A DNA stretch of 64,000 nucleotides from Marivivens sp. LCG002 (GCF_030264275.1 NZ_CP127165.1:1228001-1292000), one strand, 5' to 3'. Numbered from the stretch's first letter, positions 10,201-24,512 are shown. Made by a program: numbers and translations. Notes: generated by a model from the letters alone, not told the origin.

Positions 10201-13200
10201 AACTACACCCCGGACGAGAACTTCAACGGCACCGACACGATCACCTATGTGATCAGCGACGAAGAGGGCGTGACCTCGACCTCGACGGTGACTGTGACGG
10301 TGACGCCGGTGAACGACGGCCCCGTTGCGAACCCCGATACGGCCGAGACGCTGGAAGACGAGCCGATCACTTCGCTCGATGTTCTGGGCAATGACACGGA
10401 TGAAGACGGCGATGATCTGTCGATCGTCGGCACGCCGACGGCGGAGCACGGCACGGTCACGGTCAACCCGGACGGCACGATCAACTACACCCCGGACGAG
10501 AACTTCAACGGCACCGACACGATCACCTATGTGATCAGCGACGAAGAGGGCGTGACCTCGACCTCGACGGTGACTGTGACGGTGACGCCGGTGAACGACG
10601 GCCCCGTTGCGAACCCCGATACGGCCGAGACGCTGGAAGACGAGCCGATCACCTCGCTCGATGTTCTGGGCAATGACACGGACGAAGACGGTGATGATCT
10701 GTCGATCGTCGGCACGCCGACGGCGGAGCACGGCACGGTCACGGTCAACCCGGACGGCACGATCAACTACACCCCGGACGAGAACTTCAACGGCACCGAC
10801 ACGATCACCTATGTGATCAGCGACGAAGAGGGCGTGACCTCGACCTCGACGGTGACTGTGACGGTGACGCCGGTGAACGACGGCCCCGTTGCGAACCCCG
10901 ATACGGCCGAGACGCTGGAAGACGAGCCGATCACCTCGCTCGATGTTCTGGGCAATGACACGGACGAAGACGGTGATGATCTGTCGATCGTCGGCACGCC
11001 GACGGCGGAGCACGGCACGGTCACGGTCAACCCCGATGGCACGATCAACTACACCCCGGACGAGAACTTCAACGGCACCGACACGATCACCTATGTGATC
11101 AGCGACGAAGAGGGCGTGACCTCGACCTCGACGGTGACTGTGACGGTGACGCCGGTGAACGACGGCCCCGTTGCGAACCCCGATACGGCCGAGACGCTCG
11201 AGGACGAGCCGATCACCTCGCTCGATGTTCTGGGCAATGACACGGATGAAGACGGCGATGATCTGTCGATCGTCGGCACGCCGACGGCGGAGCACGGCAC
11301 GGTCACGGTCAACCCCGATGGCACGATCAACTACACCCCGGACGAGAACTTCAACGGCACCGACACGATCACCTATGTGATCAGCGACGAAGAGGGCGTG
11401 ACCTCGACCTCGACGGTGACTGTGACGGTGACGCCGGTGAACGACGGCCCCGTTGCGAACCCCGATACGGCCGAGACGCTCGAGGACGAGCCGATCACCT
11501 CGCTCGATGTTCTGGGCAATGACACGGACGAAGACGGCGATGATCTGTCGATCGTCGGCACGCCGACGGCCGAGCACGGCACGGTCACGGTCAACCCCGA
11601 TGGCACGATCAACTACACCCCGGACGAGAACTTCAACGGCACCGACACGATCACCTATGTGGTGAGCGATGACGACGGCAACACCGACACCGCCACGGTG
11701 ACGGTCACCGTCACGCCGCAGAACGATGATCCGGTGGCGAACGACGACACCGCCTCGACGGACGAGGATATGCCCGTCACCATCGACGTGCTCGGCAACG
11801 ACACGGATGTGGACGGCGATCCGCTCTCGGTTCTGGGGACCCCGACGGCCGAGCACGGCACGGTCGAGGTTCTCCCGAACGGCCAGCTCGTCTACACCCC
11901 CGAGGAGGGCTATACCGGCACCGACACGATCACCTATACGGTCTCGGACGGTCAGGGCGGCACCGACACGGGCTCTGTGACGGTCTCTGTTGCGGATGTG
12001 AACGAAGTGGATGCGGTCGATGATACGGCCGAGACCACCGAGGGCGCGCCTGTCGTGATCAACCTGACGGGCAACGACGTCGACCCCGAAGGCGACAGCT
12101 TCACGGTGACGGGCTTCTCGATCCCGGGCCATGGCGCATTGTCGATGGGTCAGAACGGTCAGGTGACCTACACGCCGGAAGACGGCTTTGTGGGCACGGA
12201 CAGCTTCACCTATACGATCACCGATGAGAACGGTGCGACCGACACGGCGACCGTGACGGTGAGCGTGGGCGTCTCGCCCGATCAGGATCCGGATGCGGTG
12301 GAGGACGCTGCGACGACCTATCAGGACAAGCCTGTGGTCATCGACGTGCTCGGCAACGACACGGATGCGGAAGGCCAGCCTCTGACGGTTGTTCCGGGCT
12401 CGCTCGGCACGCCGGCGCATGGCACCGTGACGCTCAATCCCGACGGCACCGTGACCTATCAGCCGGAGGAAGACTACACCGGCACCGACAGCTTCACCTA
12501 TACGGTGGTGGATGCGGAAGGGAACACCGATACGGCGACCGTGACGGTCACCGTGACGCCCTCGAGCACGCCTGTGGCTGCGGATGATACGGCCGAGACG
12601 CTGGAAGACGAGCCGATCACCTCGCTCGATGTTCTGGGCAATGACACGGACGAAGACGGCGATGATCTGTCGATCGTCGGCACGCCGACGGCGGAGCACG
12701 GCACGGTCACGGTCAACCCCGACGGCACGATCAACTACACCCCGGACGAGAACTTCAACGGCACCGACACGATCACCTATGTGGTGAGCGATGACGACGG
12801 CAACACCGACACCGCCACGGTGACGGTCACCGTCACGCCGCAGAACGATGATCCGGTGGCGAACGACGACACCGCCTCGACGGACGAGGATATGCCCGTC
12901 ACCATCGACGTGCTCGGCAACGACACGGATGTGGACGGCGATCCGCTCTCGGTTCTGGGCACCCCGACGGCCGAGCACGGCACGGTCGAGGTTCTCCCGA
13001 ACGGCCAGCTCGTCTACACCCCCGAGGAGGGCTATACCGGCACCGACACGATCACCTATACGGTCTCGGACGGTCAGGGCGGCACCGACACGGGCTCTGT
13101 GACGGTCTCTGTTGCGGATGTGAACGAAGTGGATGCGGTCGATGATACGGCCGAGACCACCGAGGGCGCGCCTGTCGTGATCAACCTGACGGGCAACGAC

Positions 13201-16200
13201 GTGGACCCCGAAGGCGACAGCTTCACGGTGACGGGCTTCTCGATCCCGGGCCACGGCGCATTGTCGATGGGTCAGAACGGTCAGGTGACCTACACGCCGG
13301 AAGACGGCTTTGTGGGGACCGACACCTTCACCTATACGATCACCGATGCGAAGGGCGCGACCGACACGGCGACCGTGACGGTGAGCGTGGGCGTCTCGCC
13401 CGATCAGGATCCGGATGCGGTGGAGGACGCTGCGACGACCTATCAGGACAAGCCTGTGGTCATCGACGTGCTCGGCAACGACACGGATGCGGAAGGCCAG
13501 CCTCTGACGGTTGTTCCGGGCTCGCTCGGCACGCCGGCGCATGGCACCGTGACGCTCAATCCCGACGGCACCGTGACCTATCAGCCGGAGGAAGACTACA
13601 CCGGCACCGACAGCTTCACCTATACGGTGGTGGATGCGGAAGGGAACACCGATACGGCGACCGTGACGGTCACCGTGACGCCCTCGAGCACGCCTGTGGC
13701 TGCGGATGATACGGCCGAGACGCTGGAAGACGAGCCGATCACCTCGCTCGATGTTCTGGGCAATGACACGGACGAAGACGGCGATGATCTGTCGATCGTC
13801 GGCACGCCGACGGCCGAGCACGGCACGGTCACGGTCAACCCCGACGGCACGATCAACTACACCCCGGACGAGAACTTCAACGGCACCGACACGATCACCT
13901 ATGTGGTGAGCGATGACGACGGCAACACCGACACCGCCACGGTGACGGTCACCGTCACGCCGCAGAACGATGATCCGGTGGCGAACGACGACACCGCCTC
14001 GACGGACGAGGATATGCCCGTCACCATCGACGTGCTCGGCAACGACACGGATGTGGACGGCGATCCGCTCTCGGTTCTGGGGACCCCGACGGCCGAGCAC
14101 GGCACGGTCGAGGTTCTCCCGAACGGCCAGCTCGTCTACACCCCCGAGGAGGGCTATACCGGCACCGACACGATCACCTATACGGTCTCGGACGGTCAGG
14201 GCGGCACCGACACGGGCTCTGTGACGGTCTCTGTTGCGGATGTGAACGAAGTGGATGCGGTCGATGATACGGCCGAGACCACCGAGGGCGCGCCTGTCGT
14301 GATCAACCTGACGGGCAACGACGTGGACCCCGAAGGCGACAGCTTCACGGTGACGGGCTTCTCGATCCCGGGCCACGGCGCATTGTCGATGGGTCAGAAC
14401 GGTCAGGTGACCTACACGCCGGAAGACGGCTTTGTGGGGACCGACACCTTCACCTATACGATCACCGATGCGAAGGGCGCGACCGACACGGCGACCGTGA
14501 CGGTGAGCGTGGGCGTCTCGCCCGATCAGGATCCGGATGCGGTGGAGGACGCTGCGACGACCTATCAGGACAAGCCTGTGGTCATCGACGTGCTCGGCAA
14601 CGACACGGATGCGGAAGGCCAGCCTCTGACGGTTGTTCCGGGCTCGCTCGGCACGCCGGCGCATGGCACCGTGACGCTCAATCCCGACGGCACCGTGACC
14701 TATCAGCCGGAGGAAGACTACACCGGCACCGACAGCTTCACCTATACGGTGGTGGATGCGGAAGGGAACACCGATACGGCGACCGTGACGGTCACCGTGA
14801 CGCCCTCGAGCACGCCTGTGGCTGCGGATGATACGGCCGAGACGCTCGAGGACGAGCCGATCACCTCGCTCGATGTTCTGGGCAATGACACGGACGAAGA
14901 CGGTGATGATCTCTCGATCGTCGGCACGCCGACGGCCGAGCACGGCACGGTCACGGTCAACCCGGACGGGACGATCAACTACACCCCGGACGAGAACTTC
15001 AACGGCACCGACACGATCACCTATGTGGTGAGCGATGACGACGGCAACACCGACACCGCCACGGTGACGGTCACCGTCACGCCGCAGAACGATGATCCGG
15101 TGGCGAACGACGACACCGCCTCGACGGACGAGGATATGCCCGTCACCATCGACGTGCTCGGCAACGACACGGATGTGGACGGCGATCCGCTCTCGGTTCT
15201 GGGGACCCCGACGGCCGAGCACGGCACGGTCGAGGTTCTCCCGAACGGCCAGCTCGTCTACACCCCCGAGGAGGGCTATACCGGCACCGACACGATCACC
15301 TATACGGTCTCGGACGGTCAGGGCGGCACCGACACGGGCTCTGTGACGGTCTCTGTTGCGGATGTGAACGAAGTGGATGCGGTCGATGATACGGCCGAGA
15401 CCACCGAGGGCGCGCCTGTCGTGATCAACCTGACGGGCAACGACGTGGACCCCGAAGGCGACAGCTTCACGGTGACGGGCTTCTCGATCCCGGGCCATGG
15501 CGCATTGTCGATGGGTCAGAACGGTCAGGTGACCTACACGCCGGAAGACGGCTTTGTGGGGACCGACAGCTTCACCTATACGATCACCGATGAGAACGGT
15601 GCGACCGACACGGCGACCGTGACGGTGAGCGTGGGCGTCTCGCCCGATCAGGATCCGGATGCGGTGGAGGACGCTGCGACGACCTATCAGGACAAGCCTG
15701 TGGTCATCGACGTGCTCGGCAACGACACGGATGCGGAAGGCCAGCCTCTGACGGTTGTTCCGGGCTCGCTCGGCACGCCGGCGCATGGCACCGTGACGCT
15801 CAATCCCGACGGCACCGTGACCTATCAGCCGGAGGAAGACTACACCGGCACCGACAGCTTCACCTATACGGTGGTGGATGCGGAAGGGAACACCGATACG
15901 GCGACCGTGACGGTCACCGTGACGCCCTCGAGCACGCCTGTGGCTGCGGATGATACGGCCGAGACGCTGGAAGACGAGCCGATCACCTCGCTCGATGTTC
16001 TGGGCAATGACACGGACGAAGACGGCGATGATCTGTCGATCGTCGGCACGCCGACGGCCGAGCACGGCACGGTCACGGTCAACCCCGACGGCACGATCAA
16101 CTACACCCCGGACGAGAACTTCAACGGCACCGACACGATCACCTATGTGGTGAGCGATGACGACGGCAACACCGACACCGCCACGGTGACGGTCACCGTC

Positions 16201-19200
16201 ACGCCGCAGAACGATGATCCGGTGGCGAACGACGACACCGCCTCGACGGACGAGGATATGCCCGTCACCATCGACGTGCTCGGCAACGACACGGATGTGG
16301 ACGGCGATCCGCTCTCGGTTCTGGGGACCCCGACGGCCGAGCACGGCACGGTCGAGGTTCTCCCGAACGGCCAGCTCGTCTACACCCCCGAGGAGGGCTA
16401 TACCGGCACCGACACGATCACCTATACGGTCTCGGACGGTCAGGGCGGCACCGACACGGGCTCTGTGACGGTCTCTGTTGCGGATGTGAACGAAGTGGAT
16501 GCGGTCGATGATACGGCCGAGACCACCGAGGGCGCGCCTGTCGTGATCAACCTGACGGGCAACGACGTGGACCCCGAAGGCGACAGCTTCACGGTGACGG
16601 GCTTCTCGATCCCGGGCCACGGCGCATTGTCGATGGGTCAGAACGGTCAGGTGACCTACACGCCGGAAGACGGCTTTGTGGGGACCGACACCTTCACCTA
16701 TACGATCACCGATGCGAAGGGCGCGACCGACACGGCGACCGTGACGGTGAGCGTGGGCGTCTCGCCCGATCAGGATCCGGATGCGGTGGAGGACGCTGCG
16801 ACGACCTATCAGGACAAGCCTGTGGTCATCGACGTGCTCGGCAACGACACGGATGCGGAAGGCCAGCCTCTGACGGTTGTTCCGGGCTCGCTCGGCACGC
16901 CGGCGCATGGCACCGTGACGCTCAATCCCGACGGCACCGTGACCTATCAGCCGGAGGAAGACTACACCGGCACCGACAGCTTCACCTATACGGTGGTGGA
17001 TGCGGAAGGGAACACCGATACGGCGACCGTGACGGTCACCGTGACGCCCTCGAGCACGCCTGTGGCTGCGGATGATACGGCCGAGACGCTGGAAGACGAG
17101 CCGATCACCTCGCTCGATGTTCTGGGCAATGACACGGACGAAGACGGCGATGATCTGTCGATCGTCGGCACGCCGACGGCCGAGCACGGCACGGTCACGG
17201 TCAACCCCGACGGCACGATCAACTACACCCCGGACGAGAACTTCAACGGCACCGACACGATCACCTATGTGGTGAGCGATGACGACGGCAACACCGACAC
17301 CGCCACGGTGACGGTCACCGTCACGCCGCAGAACGATGATCCGGTGGCGAACGACGACACCGCCTCGACGGACGAGGATATGCCCGTCACCATCGACGTG
17401 CTCGGCAACGACACGGATGTGGACGGCGATCCGCTCTCGGTTCTGGGCACCCCGACGGCCGAGCACGGCACGGTCGAGGTTCTCCCGAACGGCCAGCTCG
17501 TCTACACCCCCGAGGAGGGCTATACCGGCACCGACACGATCACCTATACGGTCTCGGACGGTCAGGGCGGCACCGACACGGGCTCTGTGACGGTCTCTGT
17601 TGCGGATGTGAACGAAGTGGATGCGGTCGATGATACGGCCGAGACCACCGAGGGCGCGCCTGTCGTGATCAACCTGACGGGCAACGACGTCGACCCCGAA
17701 GGCGACAGCTTCACGGTGACGGGCTTCTCGATCCCGGGCCACGGCGCATTGTCGATGGGTCAGAACGGTCAGGTGACCTACACGCCGGAAGACGGCTTTG
17801 TGGGGACCGACACCTTCACCTATACGATCACCGATGAGAACGGTGCGACCGACACGGCGACCGTGACGGTGAGCGTGGGCGTCTCGCCTGATCAGGATCC
17901 GGATGCGGTGGAGGACGCTGCGACGACCTATCAGGACAAGCCTGTGGTCATCGACGTGCTCGGCAACGACACGGATGCGGAAGGCCAGCCTCTGACGGTT
18001 GTTCCGGGCTCGCTCGGCACGCCGGCGCATGGCACCGTGACGCTCAATCCCGACGGCACCGTGACCTATCAGCCGGAGGAAGACTACACCGGCACCGACA
18101 GCTTCACCTATACGGTGGTGGATGCGGAAGGGAACACCGATACGGCGACCGTGACGGTCACCGTGACGCCCTCGAGCACGCCTGTGGCTGCGGATGATAC
18201 GGCCGAGACGCTCGAGGACGAGCCGATCACCTCGCTCGATGTTCTGGGCAATGACACGGACGAAGACGGCGATGATCTCTCGATCGTCGGCACGCCGACG
18301 GCGGAGCACGGCACGGTCACGGTCAACCCGGACGGGACGATCAACTACACCCCGGACGAGAACTTCAACGGCACCGACACGATCACCTATGTGGTGAGCG
18401 ATGACGACGGCAACACCGACACCGCCACGGTGACGGTCACCGTCACGCCGCAGAACGATGATCCGGTGGCGAACGACGACACCGCCTCGACGGACGAGGA
18501 TATGCCCGTCACCATCGACGTGCTCGGCAACGACACGGATGTGGACGGCGATCCGCTCTCGGTTCTGGGGACCCCGACGGCCGAGCACGGCACGGTCGAG
18601 GTTCTCCCGAACGGCCAGCTCGTCTACACCCCCGAGGAGGGCTATACCGGCACCGACACGATCACCTATACGGTCTCGGACGGTCAGGGCGGCACCGACA
18701 CGGGCTCTGTGACGGTCTCTGTTGCGGATGTGAACGAAGTGGATGCGGTCGATGATACGGCCGAGACCACCGAGGGCGCGCCTGTCGTGATCAACCTGAC
18801 GGGCAACGACGTGGACCCCGAAGGCGACAGCTTCACGGTGACGGGCTTCTCGATCCCGGGCCATGGCGCATTGTCGATGGGTCAGAACGGTCAGGTGACC
18901 TACACGCCGGAAGACGGCTTTGTGGGGACCGACAGCTTCACCTATACGATCACCGATGAGAACGGTGCGACCGACACGGCGACCGTGACGGTGAGCGTGG
19001 GCGTCTCGCCCGATCAGGATCCGGATGCGGTGGAGGACGCTGCGACGACCTATCAGGACAAGCCTGTGGTCATCGACGTGCTCGGCAACGACACGGATGC
19101 GGAAGGCCAGCCTCTGACGGTTGTTCCGGGCTCGCTCGGCACGCCGGCGCATGGCACCGTGACGCTCAATCCCGACGGCACCGTGACCTATCAGCCGGAG

Positions 19201-22200
19201 GAAGACTACACCGGCACCGACAGCTTCACCTATACGGTGGTGGATGCGGAAGGGAACACCGATACGGCGACCGTGACGGTCACCGTGACGCCCTCGAGCA
19301 CGCCTGTGGCTGCGGATGATACGGCCGAGACGCTGGAAGACGAGCCGATCACCTCGCTCGATGTTCTGGGCAATGACACGGACGAAGACGGCGATGATCT
19401 GTCGATCGTCGGCACGCCGACGGCCGAGCACGGCACGGTCACGGTCAACCCCGACGGCACGATCAACTACACCCCGGACGAGAACTTCAACGGCACCGAC
19501 ACGATCACCTATGTGGTGAGCGATGACGACGGCAACACCGACACCGCCACGGTGACGGTCACCGTCACGCCGCAGAACGATGATCCGGTGGCGAACGACG
19601 ATGAGGAGAGCACGACAGAAGGGACGCCCGTTACGATTGATGTTCTTGGCAATGACTTCGACGTTGATGGCGACATCATCGCGGTGCAATCCACGAACAC
19701 AACGAGCGGTAATGGCACGGTCGAGCTCGTAGACGGTAAGCTCGTTTACACGCCTGTCGCCGGGTTCACCGGAACCGACACCTTCACCTATACGATTGCT
19801 GACGAAGAGGGTCTGACCTCGACGGCAACGGTCACGGTGAATGTGACACCGGAGGAAAATCTTGATCCTGAGGCTTGCAACGATGTTGCGACCACCGGGG
19901 AAGAGACCCCCGTCGTCATCAAGGTTCTTGAAAACGATCAGGACCCGAACGGCGATCCGCTGGAGATCATCGATACGTCAACGCCGATGCACGGCACGGT
20001 TGTGGTCAATCCCGACGGCACCTTGACCTACACGCCCGAAGACGGTTACACTGGCACCGATACCTTCACCTATACCGTGTCGGACGGTCAGGGTGGCACG
20101 GATACGGCGACCGTCATCGTGAATGTGGAGCATGTGAACGCGGTCGATGCCGTCGACGATGCTGCGAGCACCGAGGAAGGTACGCCTGTCACCATCGACG
20201 TGCTCGGCAACGACAGCGATCCCGAAGGGGATGCGTTCGATCTCACTGCGATCAACACGCTGCCCGAGCATGGCACGCTCTCGAAGGGTCCGGACGGCAA
20301 GATCGTCTATACCCCCGAGGAGGGTTACACGGGCACCGACAGCTTCACCTATACGATCACCGATGAGAACGGCGCGACGGATGTTGCGACTGTGACGATC
20401 GATGTGACGGCGGGTGAGCCCGACAACGCGGTCGATGCGGTCGATGATGCTGCGAGCACCGAGGAAGGTACGCCTGTCACCATCGACGTGCTCGGCAACG
20501 ACAGCGATCCTGAAGGGGATGCGTTCGATCTCACTGCGATCAACACGCTGCCCGAGCATGGCACGCTCTCGAAGGGTCCGGACGGCAAGATCGTCTATAC
20601 CCCCGAGGAGGGTTACACGGGCACGGACAGCTTCACCTACACGATCACCGATGAGAACGGCGCGACGGATGTTGCAACGGTCACCATCGATGTGACGGCG
20701 GGTGAGCCCGACAACGCGGTCGATGCTGTGGACGATATGGCCTACACGCCCTTCGAGACGCCTGTCGTCATCGATGCGCTGGCCAACGACATGGATGAAG
20801 AAGGCGATACGTTCTCGATCACCGACTTCACCCAGCCGCAGAACGGAACCGTTGTTCTCAACCAGGACGGCACATTCACCTACACGCCGAATGATGACTA
20901 TATGGGAACCGAAACGTTCACCTATACCATCACCGACGCCAAGGGTGCGACCGATGTGGCGACCGTCACTGTGAGCACGGGTGAAGACCCCTATGGTGTG
21001 GCCGATCAAGGCACCACCTATGAGGACAAGCCGATCACCATCGATGTTCTTGCGAACGATCTCGATGATGAAGGCGGCCCGCTCGATGTGGTCGAGGACT
21101 CGGTCACCGATCCTGCCAACGGCACCGCGGTTCTCAACGAGGACGGCACTGTCACCTATACGCCCGATGACGGCTTCACCGGCACCGACACCTTTGAATA
21201 CACGGTTGTTGACCAGCACGGGAACACCGACACGGCGACGGTTACGGTCAATGTTCTTCCGAACACGGCACCGGTTGCGACCGACGATGCGGACGAGACC
21301 TTCCAAGAGGTTCCTGTCATCATCGACGTTCTGGGCAACGACACGGACGAAGACGGCGACACTCTCAGCGTTGTTCCCAACAGCCTGAGCACCCCGTCGC
21401 ACGGCACCGTGGTTCTCAACCCCGACGGCACCGTGACCTATACGCCGGAGGCCGGTTACGCGGGCACCGATACCTTCACCTACACCATTGTGGATGAAGA
21501 CGGGCTCACCGATACCGCGACCGTGACTGTGACTGTTGCGCCCGACACCGATCCGGTTGCCGCGGACGATCAGGACACCACCTATCTTGAAAAGCCGATT
21601 GTCATGGACCTCTTGGCCAATGACACCGACGAAGATGGGGATGACCTCAGCATCGTTCCGAACAGCCTGACCGATCCTGCGAACGGCACTGTGACGCTCA
21701 ACCCCGACGGCACTGTGACCTACACGCCGGATACGGGCTTCATGGGAACGGATACGTTCCTCTACACCATCACCGACGAGGACGGTAACACCGACACGGC
21801 ACAGGTCACTGTGGATGTGCTCGCCGATACCAACCCCGTTGCGGTCGATGATGTCGAGAGCACGCATCAGGACCAGCCTGTCACGATCGACGTGCTCGGC
21901 AACGATATGGACGAGGATGGCGACACCCTCACCGTCGTTCCGAACAGCGCGACCGATCCGGCACATGGCTCTGTTGTGATCCAGCCTGACGGCACGATCG
22001 TTTACACACCCGACACGGGCTACACGGGCACGGATACCTTCAGCTACACCGTCACCGACGACGACGGGAACACTGATGTGGCCGAAGTCACCGTCACCAT
22101 CGTTCCGGGCACTGCGCCCGATGCGGTTGATGACGCGGCCTCGACCTATCCGAACCGTCCTGTGGTGATCGATGTTCTGGGCAACGACGAGGACGCCGAC

Positions 22201-24504
22201 GGCGATACCCTGAGCGTTGTTCCGAATAGCCTGAGCGAGCCCGAGCATGGCACCGTCACGCTCAATCCCGATGGCACTGTGACCTACACGCCGGATGAGG
22301 ATTACGTGGGCACCGACACCTTCACCTATGTGGTGACGGATGACGACGGCTCGACGGATCTGGCCACCGTGACGGTCACGGTTCAGGACAACACCGCGCC
22401 CGATGCTGTTGACGATGTGCGCACCGTGGATCAGGGCAACCCGATCACCATCGACGTTCTGGCCAACGACACCGACGTGGATGGGGATACGCTCAGCATC
22501 CTCGAGGGCACTGTGACCGAGCCGCTCCACGGCACGGTAACGGTCAACCCTGATGGCACGATCGTTTACACACCCGAGCCCGGCTATACCGGTCCGGACA
22601 GCTTCGAATACACCATCGTAGACGAAGAAGGCCTGACCGATACGGCGACCGTGTCGATCACCGTCGAGAACACCAATGTCGCGCCTGACGCCGTGGACGA
22701 CAACGCCACGACGCCGATGGACGAAGCGGTGCTTATCGAGGTTCTCTCGAACGACACCGACCCGAACAGCGATCCGCTGACCGTGGTCAATGTCACCGAT
22801 CCTGCGCATGGCACGGTTGTCATCAACCCCGATGGCACCCTGACCTATACGCCGGATGCGGGCTTCACGGGCACCGACACCTTCGACTACACGATCTCTG
22901 ATGGTCGTGGCGGCTTTGACACGGCAACCGTCAATCTGACGATCCCGGTCGAGCCGACGCCTGACGGCACGGTCGAAGGCACTGCCGGCGACGATCTCAT
23001 CGATCTGGCCTACACGGGTGATCCCGATGGCGACATGATCGACAACAACGATGCGATCCTTCCGGGTGATGTCGGTGATGACGATCTGGTCTATGGCTTC
23101 GACGGGGATGACACCATCCTTGCGGGTCAGGGCGACGATGAAGTCTATGGCGGTGACGGTGACGATGTGATCGACACCACCAGCGGCGAGCTGCGTCCCG
23201 ATCTCGGTTATCCGGGTCTGTGGACTGCGGACACCGATCCGCTCGATGATCTCGACACCGTTTATGGCGGCGATGGCAATGACACCATCACCACCGGCGA
23301 CGATGCCGACAGCATCGACGGCGGGGCAGGTGACGACTACATCGACGCGGGCGTCGACAAGGACACCATCGACGGCGGTGACGGCAACGACACCATCATC
23401 GGCGGTGAAGGCGACGACACCATCGACGGCGGCAAAGGTGACGACCTCATCTACGGCGGACTTGACGGGTCCTTCCCGGACTTCATCAACATCCCGAATG
23501 CGGATGGAGACCGTGTGGTCAACAACGGCCGCGACACCATCGATGCAGGTGAAGGCAACGACACCGTTTACGGCGAAGACGACGACGACACGATCTTTGG
23601 CGGTCTTGGAAACGACTTCCTCGACGGCGGGATCGATGACGACGCGGTCTACGGCGGCGACGGGACCGACACCATCACCGGCGGCGAAGGCGAAGACGAC
23701 CTCTTCGGCGGCTTCGGCTCGGATACCTTCCTTGGCGGCACCGGCGGCGACGTCGTGGTCGGCGGCGAAGATCCCGACGACAAGGATATCGACGTTCTCG
23801 ATCTGCGTGGCTCTGCGGTGGACTTCATCACCTATGACCAGAACGATCCTGAAAAGGGCGTCGTAACCTTCCTCGACGGCTCGACGATGAACTTCTCCGA
23901 GATCGAGAACGTGATCCCCTGCTTTACGCCGGGCACCACGATCGCGACCCCGCAGGGCGAACGTCTGGTCGAAGAGCTTCGCGTCGGCGACCGTGTCATC
24001 ACCCGTGACAACGGTATCCAGGAAATCGCCTGGATCGGTCAGAAAGAGCTTTCGCTCGGTCAGCTTGAACAGAGCCCGCATCTCAAGCCGGTTCTCATCA
24101 AGGCAGGCTCGCTGGGCAACGGTCTTCCTGAGCGCGATATGATCGTCTCGCCGAACCACCGTGTGCTTGTGGCCTCGGACCTGACGCAGCTCTACTTCGA
24201 AGAGCGCGAAGTTCTGGCCGCAGCCAAGCACCTCGTCGGCTCGCAAGGCATCGTCAACGTGGAGCAGCCCAAGACGACCTACATCCACTTCATGTTCGAA
24301 CGTCACGAAGTGGTGCTGTCGAACGGGGCCTGGACTGAAAGCTTCCAGCCCGGTGACTACAGCCTCAAGGGTATCGGCAACGGTTCGCGCGAAGAAATCT
24401 TCGAGCTCTTCCCCGAGCTGCGCACCCGCGAAGGCATCAAGGACTACAACTCGGCCCGCCGCGCCCTCAAGCGTCACGAAGCCAAGTTGCTCATCAACAA
24501 GTAA
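4270..24504 (+). CDS. Giant RTX/tandem Ig-like repeat protein with C-terminal Hint domain
   Basis: A 6744-residue predicted secreted protein, one of the largest expected in such genomes. Order: cysteine-rich N-terminus (residues 1-145, about a dozen Cys) without a Sec signal; RTX-type GGxGxDxxx calcium-binding blocks alternating with two related RESFEW modules and a jelly-roll-like module (SFENISG to about residue 690); 15 tandem 94-residue Ig/cadherin-like domains (about 1090-2460); seven 374-residue four-domain composites (about 2463-5080); 12 or so diverged domains; a second RTX block with the module [11 protein letters not shown] (about 6233-6510); and a Hint domain starting at CFTPGTT with nucleophile Cys6551. 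RTX proteins of this kind normally leave by type I secretion; no ABC exporter is nearby. The Hint domain suggests self-processing. Likely a surface or biofilm adhesin. Confidence 0.9.
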   Translation: MTYLLNWTSCLWNGLSWFDGNSTSYNTTTSGSCGSTTYNGYDCGFLSGGSFDTSLDVNFDSCLKDISFNLFDIDLSDCGPGKLCDIKFTDVFGNLVDAKFELIDGLVKVVCDVPCVGFTLFNCSKDYDFDLKFGSISCAPAPEYNINGEGVVEGTENGDLIDANYTGDPDGDKVDNNDALLQGEVGDDDIIVSGAGNDTIYAGADNDEVYAGAGDDIATGGAGDDLIYGDSTLGNFATGVVETTGPRESFEWDKAPDPDLLDFNGIDEGDHIGSFSQNTGSVNVSFSKTAYSGSPETTYTEVTQLTSDIDDGAETIDSTSGLKSYLNANGESATYKLAFSNEVYNVDFRINDIDTDSTVRIRAFDADGNEVAVKFTVGGDISVSNADGLKGNDLLTSTNDADQSPTTASTSALVEINGPVARIEILHAQAGSLGSGIIITDVFYDTGTPIAVDPATLVGGDDTLSGGLGDDTIFGEVGNDSVSGDEGNDVLFGGSGDDSISGGIGNDTIYGDEPSNVPSDGNFIVNGSFENISGLTQTSYGYVGDGVIPGWTSTSTVNDMDIHNDGRDGIEATDGQNWLDLDASSGNIRVGQDVQGLTDGQTYEVSFDVNDSPEKTSIDGPDENIVKVYWNGELIATIDPYNANGDTSWDHYTFQVTAGSGNGSDRLEFQGAGTADSYGVSIDNVKLVSLDGSTPGDDCGDDTIDGGAGDDLIYGNGGNDSITGGTGNDTIYGDSGDMVTTPPVVESYVRESFEWNLADDPNGTNPIDNGDNLAGGFTQDTGRVNVTFEATTDSGTPISTFANNQQKVHSVDTGTETIDPYSSLSSELDAHGEKVTYSLDFSDEVRDVSFRVNDIDFNSKVVVKAYDANGNLVPVDVQAGANITVQDLDGVAGTETLISSQAMSGEDTDPNLSGLINIAGPIVRLEITHEQVGTHNSGINITDVYYDAPVYSDVPVEACEPGDDTIDGGDGSDVIFGNAGNDTLTGGADADTLYGGDDRDTFIGGTAGDVVDGGTDGDDFDTLDLRGAGAVRIVNETVDADGDSTSGTVEFLDSFGNVVDTMEFTEIEQILLPENEAPTANPDFATTLEDEPLNSINVLGNDTDPNGDDLSIVGTPTAEHGTVTVNPDGTINYTPDENFNGTDTITYVISDEEGVTSTSTVTVTVTPVNDGPVANPDTAETLEDEPITSLDVLGNDTDEDGDDLSIVGTPTAEHGTVTVNPDGTINYTPDENFNGTDTITYVISDEEGVTSTSTVTVTVTPVNDGPVANPDTAETLEDEPITSLDVLGNDTDEDGDDLSIVGTPTAEHGTVTVNPDGTINYTPDENFNGTDTITYVISDEEGVTSTSTVTVTVTPVNDGPVANPDTAETLEDEPITSLDVLGNDTDEDGDDLSIVGTPTAEHGTVTVNPDGTINYTPDENFNGTDTITYVISDEEGVTSTSTVTVTVTPVNDGPVANPDTAETLEDEPITSLDVLGNDTDEDGDDLSIVGTPTAEHGTVTVNPDGTINYTPDENFNGTDTITYVISDEEGVTSTSTVTVTVTPVNDGPVANPDTAETLEDEPITSLDVLGNDTDEDGDDLSIVGTPTAEHGTVTVNPDGTINYTPDENFNGTDTITYVISDEEGVTSTSTVTVTVTPVNDGPVANPDTAETLEDEPITSLDVLGNDTDEDGDDLSIVGTPTAEHGTVTVNPDGTINYTPDENFNGTDTITYVISDEEGVTSTSTVTVTVTPVNDGPVANPDTAETLEDEPITSLDVLGNDTDEDGDDLSIVGTPTAEHGTVTVNPDGTINYTPDENFNGTDTITYVISDEEGVTSTSTVTVTVTPVNDGPVANPDTAETLEDEPITSLDVLGNDTDEDGDDLSIVGTPTAEHGTVTVNPDGTINYTPDENFNGTDTITYVISDEEGVTSTSTVTVTVTPVNDGPVANPDTAETLEDEPITSLDVLGNDTDEDGDDLSIVGTPTAEHGTVTVNPDGTINYTPDENFNGTDTITYVISDEEGVTSTSTVTVTVTPVNDGPVANPDTAETLEDEPITSLDVLGNDTDEDGDDLSIVGTPTAEHGTVTVNPDGTINYTPDENFNGTDTITYVISDEEGVTSTSTVTVTVTPVNDGPVANPDTAETLEDEPITSLDVLGNDTDEDGDDLSIVGTPTAEHGTVTVNPDGTINYTPDENFNGTDTITYVISDEEGVTSTSTVTVTVTPVNDGPVANPDTAETLEDEPITSLDVLGNDTDEDGDDLSIVGTPTAEHGTVTVNPDGTINYTPDENFNGTDTITYVISDEEGVTSTSTVTVTVTPVNDGPVANPDTAETLEDEPITSLDVLGNDTDEDGDDLSIVGTPTAEHGTVTVNPDGTINYTPDENFNGTDTITYVISDEEGVTSTSTVTVTVTPVNDGPVANPDTAETLEDEPITSLDVLGNDTDEDGDDLSIVGTPTAEHGTVTVNPDGTINYTPDENFNGTDTITYVVSDDDGNTDTATVTVTVTPQNDDPVANDDTASTDEDMPVTIDVLGNDTDVDGDPLSVLGTPTAEHGTVEVLPNGQLVYTPEEGYTGTDTITYTVSDGQGGTDTGSVTVSVADVNEVDAVDDTAETTEGAPVVINLTGNDVDPEGDSFTVTGFSIPGHGALSMGQNGQVTYTPEDGFVGTDSFTYTITDENGATDTATVTVSVGVSPDQDPDAVEDAATTYQDKPVVIDVLGNDTDAEGQPLTVVPGSLGTPAHGTVTLNPDGTVTYQPEEDYTGTDSFTYTVVDAEGNTDTATVTVTVTPSSTPVAADDTAETLEDEPITSLDVLGNDTDEDGDDLSIVGTPTAEHGTVTVNPDGTINYTPDENFNGTDTITYVVSDDDGNTDTATVTVTVTPQNDDPVANDDTASTDEDMPVTIDVLGNDTDVDGDPLSVLGTPTAEHGTVEVLPNGQLVYTPEEGYTGTDTITYTVSDGQGGTDTGSVTVSVADVNEVDAVDDTAETTEGAPVVINLTGNDVDPEGDSFTVTGFSIPGHGALSMGQNGQVTYTPEDGFVGTDTFTYTITDAKGATDTATVTVSVGVSPDQDPDAVEDAATTYQDKPVVIDVLGNDTDAEGQPLTVVPGSLGTPAHGTVTLNPDGTVTYQPEEDYTGTDSFTYTVVDAEGNTDTATVTVTVTPSSTPVAADDTAETLEDEPITSLDVLGNDTDEDGDDLSIVGTPTAEHGTVTVNPDGTINYTPDENFNGTDTITYVVSDDDGNTDTATVTVTVTPQNDDPVANDDTASTDEDMPVTIDVLGNDTDVDGDPLSVLGTPTAEHGTVEVLPNGQLVYTPEEGYTGTDTITYTVSDGQGGTDTGSVTVSVADVNEVDAVDDTAETTEGAPVVINLTGNDVDPEGDSFTVTGFSIPGHGALSMGQNGQVTYTPEDGFVGTDTFTYTITDAKGATDTATVTVSVGVSPDQDPDAVEDAATTYQDKPVVIDVLGNDTDAEGQPLTVVPGSLGTPAHGTVTLNPDGTVTYQPEEDYTGTDSFTYTVVDAEGNTDTATVTVTVTPSSTPVAADDTAETLEDEPITSLDVLGNDTDEDGDDLSIVGTPTAEHGTVTVNPDGTINYTPDENFNGTDTITYVVSDDDGNTDTATVTVTVTPQNDDPVANDDTASTDEDMPVTIDVLGNDTDVDGDPLSVLGTPTAEHGTVEVLPNGQLVYTPEEGYTGTDTITYTVSDGQGGTDTGSVTVSVADVNEVDAVDDTAETTEGAPVVINLTGNDVDPEGDSFTVTGFSIPGHGALSMGQNGQVTYTPEDGFVGTDSFTYTITDENGATDTATVTVSVGVSPDQDPDAVEDAATTYQDKPVVIDVLGNDTDAEGQPLTVVPGSLGTPAHGTVTLNPDGTVTYQPEEDYTGTDSFTYTVVDAEGNTDTATVTVTVTPSSTPVAADDTAETLEDEPITSLDVLGNDTDEDGDDLSIVGTPTAEHGTVTVNPDGTINYTPDENFNGTDTITYVVSDDDGNTDTATVTVTVTPQNDDPVANDDTASTDEDMPVTIDVLGNDTDVDGDPLSVLGTPTAEHGTVEVLPNGQLVYTPEEGYTGTDTITYTVSDGQGGTDTGSVTVSVADVNEVDAVDDTAETTEGAPVVINLTGNDVDPEGDSFTVTGFSIPGHGALSMGQNGQVTYTPEDGFVGTDTFTYTITDAKGATDTATVTVSVGVSPDQDPDAVEDAATTYQDKPVVIDVLGNDTDAEGQPLTVVPGSLGTPAHGTVTLNPDGTVTYQPEEDYTGTDSFTYTVVDAEGNTDTATVTVTVTPSSTPVAADDTAETLEDEPITSLDVLGNDTDEDGDDLSIVGTPTAEHGTVTVNPDGTINYTPDENFNGTDTITYVVSDDDGNTDTATVTVTVTPQNDDPVANDDTASTDEDMPVTIDVLGNDTDVDGDPLSVLGTPTAEHGTVEVLPNGQLVYTPEEGYTGTDTITYTVSDGQGGTDTGSVTVSVADVNEVDAVDDTAETTEGAPVVINLTGNDVDPEGDSFTVTGFSIPGHGALSMGQNGQVTYTPEDGFVGTDTFTYTITDENGATDTATVTVSVGVSPDQDPDAVEDAATTYQDKPVVIDVLGNDTDAEGQPLTVVPGSLGTPAHGTVTLNPDGTVTYQPEEDYTGTDSFTYTVVDAEGNTDTATVTVTVTPSSTPVAADDTAETLEDEPITSLDVLGNDTDEDGDDLSIVGTPTAEHGTVTVNPDGTINYTPDENFNGTDTITYVVSDDDGNTDTATVTVTVTPQNDDPVANDDTASTDEDMPVTIDVLGNDTDVDGDPLSVLGTPTAEHGTVEVLPNGQLVYTPEEGYTGTDTITYTVSDGQGGTDTGSVTVSVADVNEVDAVDDTAETTEGAPVVINLTGNDVDPEGDSFTVTGFSIPGHGALSMGQNGQVTYTPEDGFVGTDSFTYTITDENGATDTATVTVSVGVSPDQDPDAVEDAATTYQDKPVVIDVLGNDTDAEGQPLTVVPGSLGTPAHGTVTLNPDGTVTYQPEEDYTGTDSFTYTVVDAEGNTDTATVTVTVTPSSTPVAADDTAETLEDEPITSLDVLGNDTDEDGDDLSIVGTPTAEHGTVTVNPDGTINYTPDENFNGTDTITYVVSDDDGNTDTATVTVTVTPQNDDPVANDDEESTTEGTPVTIDVLGNDFDVDGDIIAVQSTNTTSGNGTVELVDGKLVYTPVAGFTGTDTFTYTIADEEGLTSTATVTVNVTPEENLDPEACNDVATTGEETPVVIKVLENDQDPNGDPLEIIDTSTPMHGTVVVNPDGTLTYTPEDGYTGTDTFTYTVSDGQGGTDTATVIVNVEHVNAVDAVDDAASTEEGTPVTIDVLGNDSDPEGDAFDLTAINTLPEHGTLSKGPDGKIVYTPEEGYTGTDSFTYTITDENGATDVATVTIDVTAGEPDNAVDAVDDAASTEEGTPVTIDVLGNDSDPEGDAFDLTAINTLPEHGTLSKGPDGKIVYTPEEGYTGTDSFTYTITDENGATDVATVTIDVTAGEPDNAVDAVDDMAYTPFETPVVIDALANDMDEEGDTFSITDFTQPQNGTVVLNQDGTFTYTPNDDYMGTETFTYTITDAKGATDVATVTVSTGEDPYGVADQGTTYEDKPITIDVLANDLDDEGGPLDVVEDSVTDPANGTAVLNEDGTVTYTPDDGFTGTDTFEYTVVDQHGNTDTATVTVNVLPNTAPVATDDADETFQEVPVIIDVLGNDTDEDGDTLSVVPNSLSTPSHGTVVLNPDGTVTYTPEAGYAGTDTFTYTIVDEDGLTDTATVTVTVAPDTDPVAADDQDTTYLEKPIVMDLLANDTDEDGDDLSIVPNSLTDPANGTVTLNPDGTVTYTPDTGFMGTDTFLYTITDEDGNTDTAQVTVDVLADTNPVAVDDVESTHQDQPVTIDVLGNDMDEDGDTLTVVPNSATDPAHGSVVIQPDGTIVYTPDTGYTGTDTFSYTVTDDDGNTDVAEVTVTIVPGTAPDAVDDAASTYPNRPVVIDVLGNDEDADGDTLSVVPNSLSEPEHGTVTLNPDGTVTYTPDEDYVGTDTFTYVVTDDDGSTDLATVTVTVQDNTAPDAVDDVRTVDQGNPITIDVLANDTDVDGDTLSILEGTVTEPLHGTVTVNPDGTIVYTPEPGYTGPDSFEYTIVDEEGLTDTATVSITVENTNVAPDAVDDNATTPMDEAVLIEVLSNDTDPNSDPLTVVNVTDPAHGTVVINPDGTLTYTPDAGFTGTDTFDYTISDGRGGFDTATVNLTIPVEPTPDGTVEGTAGDDLIDLAYTGDPDGDMIDNNDAILPGDVGDDDLVYGFDGDDTILAGQGDDEVYGGDGDDVIDTTSGELRPDLGYPGLWTADTDPLDDLDTVYGGDGNDTITTGDDADSIDGGAGDDYIDAGVDKDTIDGGDGNDTIIGGEGDDTIDGGKGDDLIYGGLDGSFPDFINIPNADGDRVVNNGRDTIDAGEGNDTVYGEDDDDTIFGGLGNDFLDGGIDDDAVYGGDGTDTITGGEGEDDLFGGFGSDTFLGGTGGDVVVGGEDPDDKDIDVLDLRGSAVDFITYDQNDPEKGVVTFLDGSTMNFSEIENVIPCFTPGTTIATPQGERLVEELRVGDRVITRDNGIQEIAWIGQKELSLGQLEQSPHLKPVLIKAGSLGNGLPERDMIVSPNHRVLVASDLTQLYFEEREVLAAAKHLVGSQGIVNVEQPKTTYIHFMFERHEVVLSNGAWTESFQPGDYSLKGIGNGSREEIFELFPELRTREGIKDYNSARRALKRHEAKLLINK
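7500..11654 (+). repeat. 15 tandem 282-bp (94-residue) coding repeats
   Basis: Within the giant gene, 282-bp units repeat 15 times; the first is diverged, the next 14 have an identical protein core ([15 protein letters not shown]...[10 protein letters not shown]) and differ almost only at synonymous positions. The domain type is the bacterial Ig/cadherin-like module found in tandem-95 proteins. The last unit ends with a different strand (VVSDDDGN) and leads into the composite array. Confidence 0.95.
11655..19508 (+). repeat. Seven 1122-bp composite coding repeats
   Basis: A 1122-bp unit (374 residues, four Ig-like domains) occurs seven times in direct tandem at exact 1122-bp spacing (about 11655, 12777, 13899, 15021, 16143, 17265, 18387). 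Copies differ at few codons, for example [12 protein letters not shown] against [17 protein letters not shown] against CACGG, and GGGGACC against GGGCACC. The array breaks down after about 19600 into diverged single domains. Confidence 0.95.
20140..20712 (+). repeat. Pair of near-identical 288-bp coding repeats
   Basis: Two adjacent domains containing [20 protein letters not shown] and the [13 protein letters not shown] core are almost identical in DNA, the second copy joined by a AGEPDNA linker. They stand out from the diverged domains around them and are a third, smaller tandem duplication in the gene. Confidence 0.85.
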
Positions 24505-24512
24505 GAGACAAG

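Noticed and set aside
7500-19508. Regular short-period repeats that might be read as a CRISPR array
   Set aside because: The periods are 282 and 1122 bases, fully coding and in frame, without spacer-like unique sequence or cas genes.
6103-19689. Antisense open frame of 4528 codons over the giant gene, and similar ones at 4240-6072 and 19978-24477
   Set aside because: They mirror the repeat array with Arg/His/Val-rich translations and have no start signals; strong codon bias on the plus strand removes stops from the minus frame.
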